The notes beneath the pieces were generated by a model, which saw only the letters and a list, made by a program, of their open reading frames with translations, made no database searches and had not been told where the DNA came from. The translations under genes and the position numbers were made by a program. DNA of 64,000 nt, taken from the NCBI GenBank assembly GCA_029209985.1, contig JARGNZ010000002.1:1-64000 (forward strand). The letters are read 5' to 3'. The stretch comes from Parvibaculaceae bacterium (GTDB taxonomy: Bacteria > Pseudomonadota > Alphaproteobacteria > Parvibaculales > Parvibaculaceae). Below are positions 58,312 through 64,000 of the stretch, piece after piece (position 1 is the stretch's first letter; the number at the start of each line of letters is the position of its first letter).

Positions 58312-60474
58312 CTACAACATGCCCGGGCGGTAGCGAGCAGATAGGTGCTTCTCTAGTTCGAGTTTGTCCATGTAAATGGGTTTCATTTCTTTGCGTGCAA
58401 AGAGAGGGGCCTGATCGTCGTAATGGACCGACTCCTCGTCTAATGTGGCTGAACCAAACTGATGCACTGTTTCAATCTTTTGGTTGCCCTCCTCATCCCA
58501 ACTGACAAACATAAAGAAGGTGTCCCCTGCAACGGCAGTTAGGCGACCATCTTCTCCGGGTGCACCATAAATGGCCCGTAGCATGTCTGGTGCGCCGTCG
58601 AGAGGCATATCCACAGACCCTCGAATCATGCGATTAACGTCACCCCACTCTGGGTCTATGCGTCCAAAGTTTTCTCTCAACGTTGTCACAGCTTCTTTGA
58701 AACTGTCGAGAAGGTCTGGCGCTGGGTTGCCTCGCAGTTGAGCAATAATGAAGGGTTGTGTCGTCAAGACAGCAAGGGCTGCCTGCCGGTTGCCTTGGTC
58801 GGTTTTCAGGTCCCACTGTGCCAACACTTCTTGTGCGGCAAGCAACGCAGGGTCAGACGATAAGTCCGTGTTGAGAACTTCGTCAATGAGCGCTTTGGTT
58901 TCCGACCGGGTGCTATAGGCTAAATCATATTTATAGCGTTTGAAGTCGGCTTCTGAGATTGCGCTATCGGCGCTGAGTAGTTCTTCTGCGCGCAACCCTC
59001 GGTTTGTCATCCGCGTTTCAATACCCATCGTTTCTGGGTAGGATGCCGGGTCTACATTGTCGGCCTCTGCTGTGGCCCGAAAGGGCGTGTTGTTGGCATT
59101 GAACACAAAGCCTGAGCTTGGGTTGATGATGAAAGGCATCTCTTCTAAATCGTAGAACTCATGCCAGATGAGATCAGAACGATCGCCGGGCAGATAGCCA
59201 GACCAATCCCAACCGGATAGACGCTTGGGACTTTGCGCATTGTAGAGATACGCAATATTGCCTTTTTCATCCGCATAAATGTAGTTGATGGAAGGAAGCA
59301 AATGCATGTTCATGGCCGCGCGCCATTCGGCAAAGTTGGTTGCTTTGTTCAGGGCGTAATATTGCGCGGCTTGGTTTGTTTCTCCCATGCCAGCATAACG
59401 CACCCCATAAGTGCCATGGTCCGTTCGCATCACAGGCCCATGCACAGAACGCAGCACTTCCCGGTTGACTGTCCAAAAGAAAGGGCCCCACAACTTGACG
59501 CGAATGGCAACCTCGTGGCTTTCAAGTGAAAGCCATTTCCCATCCATGCGATAGAGCATTTTGTCTTCTGGGTGCATGTCAAGAACGAAGACATCGGCAA
59601 GGTCTGGTTTGTTGACCGTATTGGCCCACCCCAAATGGCGCGTGGCACCGTGCAGCATGAAGGGGGCGCCGGGAAAAGTGCCACCAGCTGCGTCCCAACC
59701 TTCATCGCTTTTGAGACGCACCTCGTACCAAGCAACCGGACCGGTGAAAGGCTGGTGTGAATTGACAAGCAGGCGCGTGGTTTCATCAGACGAGCGGTGG
59801 GGGGCAATCGCCCATCCGTTGGATCCTTTGAGATAGTGCAGCGGATCGGTAAGCACTTTGATCGTACTTTGCTTAAGAAGCGGATCTTGCGCTACCGCAT
59901 GTGCACGGGTGGGGCCAAAAAGCCCTTTGAGGGTTTGGTCAAGCCCGTAGAAAAACGGGGTGCGAAAAACAAAACCAGCAGCAACGTCCTTGCCTGTCAG
60001 AGGAGTAAAGCCGGACCGTCTCTGCTCAGGGTGCAGGGCTGCAAAGAGGTTCACACCGTCTGCATAGGCTTCCATGACACGGCGCAGCTCAGGGTCAAAG
60101 GAGCTATAGTCCCGCTCAATCCCTTCCCATACCCCAAAAAAGTGGCTGAGGTAATCGGTCACGGCAGCGTCCGCGCCCTCATAGGCCGCAAGTTCCCCTC
60201 GCACCATCAAAGCGGTTGATTCAATCGTTTCAAAATCATCTTCAGAATGAGCAAAGCCAAGCCCGTAGGCCACATCTTCATCGCGCGGACCGTAAATATA
60301 GGGAACACCGTAAGTGTCGCGCAAAATTTCGACATCATATTGCCGAGCGGTTTCTAGGAAATTTGCCGTATCCCAAGGAGCCGGTTTTTCTATTTGATGA
60401 CGAACGAGGATGCCGCCAGTGACAAACAAGGCAAGCGTGAGCAGTCCGAAAAGACCGATTTTGAGATAGCGCAT
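58312..60474 (-). CDS. Penicillin/AHL acylase family amidohydrolase
   Basis: 720 aa, with GGGGGGA before ATG 60474. An N-terminal membrane or signal helix at about 5-25 is followed by the alpha chain ('ILRDTYGVPYIYGPRDEDVAYGLGFAHSEDD', in parts). The precursor is expected to self-cleave before Ser218 in 'LKGSNGWAIAP', making Ser218 the N-terminal nucleophile of the beta chain. Substrates in this family include penicillins, acyl-homoserine lactones and aculeacin; 'NTVNKPDLADVFVL' is a conserved beta-chain piece. Quorum quenching is possible but unproven. Confidence 0.93.
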   Translation of the reverse strand: MRYLKIGLFGLLTLALFVTGGILVRHQIEKPAPWDTANFLETARQYDVEILRDTYGVPYIYGPRDEDVAYGLGFAHSEDDFETIESTALMVRGELAAYEGADAAVTDYLSHFFGVWEGIERDYSSFDPELRRVMEAYADGVNLFAALHPEQRRSGFTPLTGKDVAAGFVFRTPFFYGLDQTLKGLFGPTRAHAVAQDPLLKQSTIKVLTDPLHYLKGSNGWAIAPHRSSDETTRLLVNSHQPFTGPVAWYEVRLKSDEGWDAAGGTFPGAPFMLHGATRHLGWANTVNKPDLADVFVLDMHPEDKMLYRMDGKWLSLESHEVAIRVKLWGPFFWTVNREVLRSVHGPVMRTDHGTYGVRYAGMGETNQAAQYYALNKATNFAEWRAAMNMHLLPSINYIYADEKGNIAYLYNAQSPKRLSGWDWSGYLPGDRSDLIWHEFYDLEEMPFIINPSSGFVFNANNTPFRATAEADNVDPASYPETMGIETRMTNRGLRAEELLSADSAISEADFKRYKYDLAYSTRSETKALIDEVLNTDLSSDPALLAAQEVLAQWDLKTDQGNRQAALAVLTTQPFIIAQLRGNPAPDLLDSFKEAVTTLRENFGRIDPEWGDVNRMIRGSVDMPLDGAPDMLRAIYGAPGEDGRLTAVAGDTFFMFVSWDEEGNQKIETVHQFGSATLDEESVHYDDQAPLFARKEMKPIYMDKLELEKHLSARYRPGML

Positions 60475-60618
60475 GATATTCCCCCCAAGTTGAGTTTAGA
60501 CCTTAGCGACCGCACGCCGCAGTGAAAAGGGCGATTGGGGCATTTCCCCCAACCGATTTGCCCGCTACACTGGTCCAAGTGGTGCCCATAGGGCCAAAAA
60601 TTCAAAAGGATCAAACGC

Positions 60619-61500
60619 TTGTCACTTGCTCTCTGGTTGATTTTTGCTGCATTGACAGCCGTCGCCCTTTTTGTCGTGCTCCGGCCTCTTTTGCCTTCAT
60701 CGGATACGCAAGAGGGCGCACAAAGTGCGGGTGGCGCGATTTACCGTGACCAATTACGCGAAGTGGACCGCGACCTTGAACGCAATGTGATTGAGCCTGC
60801 AGAGGCAGAGGCCCTACGGGCTGATATTGGCCGCAGACTGCTGAGCGAAGAAGCACGGCGCGTAGCGGAGGGCGCACATGCGTCTCCTGTTCGTAATATT
60901 CGTGCTTGGGCCATTGGTTTAATCGTTTTTGTGCCAGTCTTTTCCATCAGCTTTTACGTTTGGCAGGGAGAGCCCAATTTGCCAGATCAACCGATGGCGC
61001 AGCGCTTGGCCAAGCCCGTTGAGGAGTTGCCATTTTCTGAAATTATGGCACGCATCGAGCAACGCCTAAAAGAAGAGCCAGAGGATGTGCAGGGCTGGAC
61101 ATTAATTGCGCCGCTTTACATGCAAACGGGGCGCTATCAGGAGGCAATCACAGCTTACGGCACCGTGATGCAGCTAGACGGTCGCAATGCAAATTCTTTG
61201 GCGGGGATTGCAGAGGCATTGACGCTGGCATCCGGGGGGCAAGTGTTGCCCGGTGCGCGCCAAGCTCTCAATGCGGCGCTGGCGCTCGAACCAAACAACC
61301 ATCGCGCTCGGTTTTATTTAGCCCTTGGGGATGCACAAGAAGGAAAGCTGGAAAGCGCCTTATCGCAGTGGCAAACCTTGCGATCCGAGCTAGAGAATAA
61401 TTCCCGCTTCTTATCCCCTGTGGATGCACAAATCACAAAGGTTGAGCAGATATTGAAGCAGGACACGTCAGCTGGACCTGCCCCCAAAGAAGTCCAGTAG
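60619..61500 (+). CDS. ccmI: Cytochrome c biogenesis protein CcmI
   Basis: 293 aa; TTG 60619 is the best start, right before 'SLALWLIFAALTAVALFVVLRP', the first transmembrane helix. A second helix lies at about 92-113. Between them is the cytoplasmic CcmI motif 'YRDQLREVDRDLERNVIEPAEAEALRADIGRRLL' (in parts). The periplasmic C-terminal TPR domain begins near 125 ('PEDVQGWTLIAPLYMQTGRYQEAITAYG'). It chaperones apocytochrome c to the haem lyase. It begins a locus of ccm genes. Confidence 0.92.
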   Translation: MSLALWLIFAALTAVALFVVLRPLLPSSDTQEGAQSAGGAIYRDQLREVDRDLERNVIEPAEAEALRADIGRRLLSEEARRVAEGAHASPVRNIRAWAIGLIVFVPVFSISFYVWQGEPNLPDQPMAQRLAKPVEELPFSEIMARIEQRLKEEPEDVQGWTLIAPLYMQTGRYQEAITAYGTVMQLDGRNANSLAGIAEALTLASGGQVLPGARQALNAALALEPNNHRARFYLALGDAQEGKLESALSQWQTLRSELENNSRFLSPVDAQITKVEQILKQDTSAGPAPKEVQ

Positions 61501-61555
61501 GTTAAGGCCCCAGAAGGCGCGATGCTCTTCGTTGCGGTTATACCCGCAGGATTTT

Positions 61556-61586
61556 CCTCTTTCATACTCGACGGGAATGAAAGAGG
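61556..61586. other. Inverted repeat after ccmI
   Basis: CCTCTTTCAT (61556-61565) is exactly complementary to 61577-61586 across an 11-base spacer. No T-run follows on the plus strand; ATTTT precedes it, so a minus-strand terminator is possible but no minus gene needs one. It may separate ccmI from the GH46 gene or act as an operator. Confidence 0.5.
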
Positions 61587-61628
61587 GTTGCACTATGCCC
61601 TAACCTGAGACACCAAAAGGAACGGGAA

Positions 61629-62561
61629 ATGGTAACGCAGACACAAAAGCAAGTTGCCCAAGCCATCGTCAACGTATTTGAGACAAGCAGACTGGTGGGC
61701 GATTATGACCGTGTGACGTTATTGGCGGGTGATAACGGTCACCTCACCTATGGCCGTTCACAGACAACCTTAGCCAGTGGGAATTTGTTTCTTCTCATCA
61801 AAGAGTATGTCGAAGCCGACAATGCGTTATTTGCCTCAGAGCTGACAGCTTATCTCGACCGATTAAGAGACACCGACTTTTCGTTGGACGAGGATCACAG
61901 CTTCCGGTTTTGGCTCGCTCAAGCAGGGCAAGACCCGGTGATGGAAGCGGTTCAAGATGCATTCTTTGACCGTATTTATTGGGAACCGGCATGTACCAGT
62001 GCGCAGGCGCTTGGCCTAGAAAGCGCACTGGCCTTGGCGGTGGTCTATGACAGCCGTATCCATGGATCGTGGCACTTTATTCGTGATCAAGTTTTAGAAC
62101 GTCACGGCACCCCAGAAGAGATCGGCGAAGAAGGCTGGATAACCCGGTATGTCATGAGCCGGCGAGACTGGTTGGCGGGCCACGACAATGAATTACTTCA
62201 CAAAACGATTTATCGCATGGAAGCCTTCCTAAGCTTGATCGGTGACGGGCGGTGGTCGCTGGCCTTGCCGTTTACGCTGCGCGGGGTACGGTTTGAGGAA
62301 GGGGCATTGCAATTAACATCTGGCCCCATTGCATCGGCCGAACCGCAAAACGCCCGCCTTCTGATGCTGACATCCCCGCCTCTTGTGGGAGAGGATATTC
62401 GCGCACTTCAGAACGCGCTCGTGGGGGAGGGGTACATAATGAACGTAGACGGCATTTTTGATGAGGCGTTGGCGCGGATGGTGAAAATGTTTCAGCAAGA
62501 AAAGGGACTTGTCTCGGACGGTATTGTGGGCGCGGCAACTTGGTCTGCTCTGAACCAGTAA
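61629..62561 (+). CDS. GH46 chitosanase-like protein with peptidoglycan-binding domain
   Basis: 310 aa, with AAAGGAACGGGAAA before ATG 61629. The N-terminal 220 residues match GH46 chitosanase: Glu18 in 'IVNVFETSRLVGDYD' and Asp35 in 'LLAGDNGHLTYGRSQTTL' correspond in spacing to the catalytic pair (Glu22/Asp40 in the Streptomyces enzyme). The C-terminal 60 residues are a PG_binding_1 domain ('VGEDIRALQNALVGEGY', 'FDEALARMVKMFQQEKGL', 'VGAATWSAL'). No signal peptide is visible, so how it meets its substrate is unclear. It splits the ccmI-ccmE gene order. Confidence 0.85.
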   Translation: MVTQTQKQVAQAIVNVFETSRLVGDYDRVTLLAGDNGHLTYGRSQTTLASGNLFLLIKEYVEADNALFASELTAYLDRLRDTDFSLDEDHSFRFWLAQAGQDPVMEAVQDAFFDRIYWEPACTSAQALGLESALALAVVYDSRIHGSWHFIRDQVLERHGTPEEIGEEGWITRYVMSRRDWLAGHDNELLHKTIYRMEAFLSLIGDGRWSLALPFTLRGVRFEEGALQLTSGPIASAEPQNARLLMLTSPPLVGEDIRALQNALVGEGYIMNVDGIFDEALARMVKMFQQEKGLVSDGIVGAATWSALNQ

Positions 62562-62747
62562 GATAACCAAGCAAAGCCCCCATTTTGGGGTTTGGGCGTG
62601 GGGGTTGTCAGAAGAAATCTTGTGAAAACGGCCATTTGGCGCGTCGTTTTGCGCTTTGCGCCCTCGTCCCAACAGTTCTATACAAGAAGCAATTGTCTGA
62701 CCGACCGGTCGATTGTTCTACAGCCATAGTTTGGGAATATTCTGACG

Positions 62748-63236
62748 ATGACAAAAAAGCAAAAGCGTACAAGCTACATTTTGGGAGGGCTCTTACTATT
62801 AGGAGCCATCGTGAGCCTCATGCTTTTTGCGTTGAGTGAGAATATCGCCTATTTCAACAGCCCTTCCGATATTGTGGAAAAGGGCGCGGTTCCCGGTGAG
62901 CGCATCCGATTGGGCGGGATGGTGGCTGAAGACTCCGTCAAGCGCGGCGAAGATGCCTTGATTACATTCGATGTAACTGATTTTGCAGAAACAGTTTCCG
63001 TTACCTATCGTGGACTGGTGCCTGACCTGTTTCGCGAGGGGCAAGGGGTGATTGTTGAGGGCGCTTTTAATAACAGCAATCTCTTTATTGCCGATACAGT
63101 GCTCGCCAAACACGATGAAAATTACACGCCGCCAGAAGTGACCGACGCGCTGAAACGCGCAGGCGATTGGCAGGGCGAAGGAGACGCCAAAGGGGTGTCG
63201 CATGACAAAAAATATGGAGAGGGCTCCTATCCGTGA
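62748..63236 (+). CDS. ccmE: Cytochrome c maturation protein CcmE (haem chaperone)
   Basis: 162 aa. A transmembrane helix lies at about 11-29. The periplasmic OB-fold domain follows: 'VEKGAVPGERIRLGGMVAEDSV', 'FDVTDFAETVSVTYRGLVPDLFREGQGVIVEG' (in parts). The covalent haem attachment site His122 and Tyr126 are in 'LAKHDENY'. The C-terminus is acidic and disordered. It passes haem from CcmABCD to CcmF. The TGA stop overlaps the GTG start of ccmF. Confidence 0.96.
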   Translation: MTKKQKRTSYILGGLLLLGAIVSLMLFALSENIAYFNSPSDIVEKGAVPGERIRLGGMVAEDSVKRGEDALITFDVTDFAETVSVTYRGLVPDLFREGQGVIVEGAFNNSNLFIADTVLAKHDENYTPPEVTDALKRAGDWQGEGDAKGVSHDKKYGEGSYP

Positions 63237-64000
63237 TTGCTGAAACCGGCCACTTTGCCCTGATCCTCGCGCTTGCGCTTGCATTCATCCAAACCGTTTT
63301 GCCTTTTCTGGGCGCACAATGGAATGACCCTCGGCTTATGGCGACAGGACGACCGGCAGCACAGGGACAGTTCGTTCTTGTTCTGATTTCGTTTCTGGCC
63401 TTGGGCGCGGCCTTTGTGACATCTGATTTTTCTGTGGCCACCGTCGCCGCAAACTCCCACACAGACAAGCCGATGATCTTCAAAATTGCCGGGGTGTGGG
63501 GCAATCATGAAGGCTCAATGCTGCTGTGGGTTTTGATTTTATCCCTCTTCGGTGCGGCCGTTGCTACCTTCGGCAGAAATTTACCGGATACGCTAAAGGC
63601 GCGGGTGTTGTCGGTCCAAGGATCAATCAGCATCGCCTTTCTGCTCTTTATGCTGTTGTCGTCAAATCCATTCACCCGTCTCTTTCCGGCACCGTTTGAT
63701 GGGAATGGCCTCAACCCAATTCTACAAGACCCTGCTTTGGCGTTTCATCCGCCATTTTTATATGCCGGGTATGTGGGTTTTTCGATGGCCTTTTCATTTG
63801 CTGTTGCAGCCCTTTTAGAAGGGCGTGTTGATCCTGCATGGGCGCGCTGGGTGCGCCCTTGGACGCTCGCGGCGTGGTGCTCCCTCACTCTTGGCATTGC
63901 GATGGGCTCGTGGTGGGCTTATTACGAATTAGGTTGGGGCGGTTGGTGGTTCTGGGACCCGGTTGAGAATGCGTCCTTCATGCCGTGGCTACTGGGGACA
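63233..64000 (+). CDS. ccmF: Haem lyase CcmF, N-terminal part (cut by window end)
   Basis: 256 codons from GTG 63233 to the window edge with no stop. Seven or so transmembrane helices begin at once ('GHFALILALALAFIQTVLPF'). 'MIFKIAGVWGNHEGSMLLW' and 'PALAFHPPFLYAGYVGFSM' contain conserved His ligands. The tryptophan-rich WWD motif 'GWGGWWFWDPVEN' is at 234-246. CcmF attaches haem to apocytochrome CXXCH motifs. The full gene would be about 650 codons, with ccmH and ccmL expected after it. Confidence 0.95.
   Translation, partial: MIAETGHFALILALALAFIQTVLPFLGAQWNDPRLMATGRPAAQGQFVLVLISFLALGAAFVTSDFSVATVAANSHTDKPMIFKIAGVWGNHEGSMLLWVLILSLFGAAVATFGRNLPDTLKARVLSVQGSISIAFLLFMLLSSNPFTRLFPAPFDGNGLNPILQDPALAFHPPFLYAGYVGFSMAFSFAVAALLEGRVDPAWARWVRPWTLAAWCSLTLGIAMGSWWAYYELGWGGWWFWDPVENASFMPWLLGT

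Noticed and set aside
1-64000. CRISPR arrays, insertion sequences, rRNA operons
   Set aside because: I saw no regularly spaced repeats, no transposase-like protein, no terminal inverted repeats with target duplications and no rRNA sequence.

Overview
The window is chromosomal DNA of an alphaproteobacterium. The gene families point to the order Hyphomicrobiales (Rhizobiales) or a near relative: a PAS_5 protein, a DnaA C-terminal-domain protein next to a DUF6456 protein, DUF5330, DUF1491, DUF2336, a DUF2849-cysI-DUF934 locus, a split DUF1254/DUF1214 pair, and a complete RcGTA-type gene transfer agent (GTA) head-tail cluster. This assignment is an inference from families, not from a marker gene. 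Base composition looks moderately GC-rich and fairly even, apart from one AT-rich island near 7.1 kb. I see no transposase, integrase, rRNA, intact tRNA or CRISPR array.

Layout. 1-3.6 kb: terminator of an upstream gene, a possible CtrA site, a PAS_5 protein, and an overlapping pair encoding a small secreted protein and a large membrane-anchored cysteine-hairpin protein. 3.6-10.6 kb: small regulators and housekeeping genes (XRE/S24-like regulator, DnaA-like and DUF6456 pair, sufE, DUF5330, an unrecognised lipoprotein, DUF1491, short unknowns). 10.8-18.7 kb: prfC, an MscS channel, DUF2336, dadA, a PqiA-like membrane protein, a lipoprotein and a PAN-domain protein. 18.9-25.5 kb, all minus strand: the sulfite/nitrite reductase operon, an NMT1-type ABC importer and the DUF1214/DUF1254 pair. 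25.6-28.4 kb: a class A penicillin-binding protein and a YcgN cysteine-cluster protein, divergent.

28.6-44.2 kb: the GTA structural cluster in canonical order: small terminase, large terminase, portal, g3.5, protease, capsid, an extra 147-aa gene, head-tail connectors, DUF3168, tail tube, g10, the 58-codon g10.1, tape measure, g12, g13, NlpC/P60 peptidase g14 and the 1299-aa hub g15, then a coupled DUF2793 gene. Most genes overlap by 1-4 bases or have strong Shine-Dalgarno sites, so this reads as one transcription unit. The absence of integrase, repressor, replication or lysis genes argues for a domesticated GTA rather than a prophage. The unusual points are the unrecognised gene between capsid and connector and the perfect 12-bp hairpin before it.

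44.3-48.1 kb: a catabolic-looking SDR / two acyl-CoA dehydrogenases / nitroreductase operon. 48.2-50.8 kb: a PepSY-like secreted protein with an OmpR-type two-component system. 51-60.5 kb: YihY, an unrecognised 477-aa protein, D-cysteine desulfhydrase, a CaiB-type CoA-transferase, a PleC/DivJ-like hybrid-free sensor kinase and a penicillin/AHL acylase. 60.6-64 kb: cytochrome c maturation genes ccmI, ccmE and ccmF (cut by the window end), interrupted by a GH46 chitosanase-like protein with a peptidoglycan-binding domain and no evident signal peptide.
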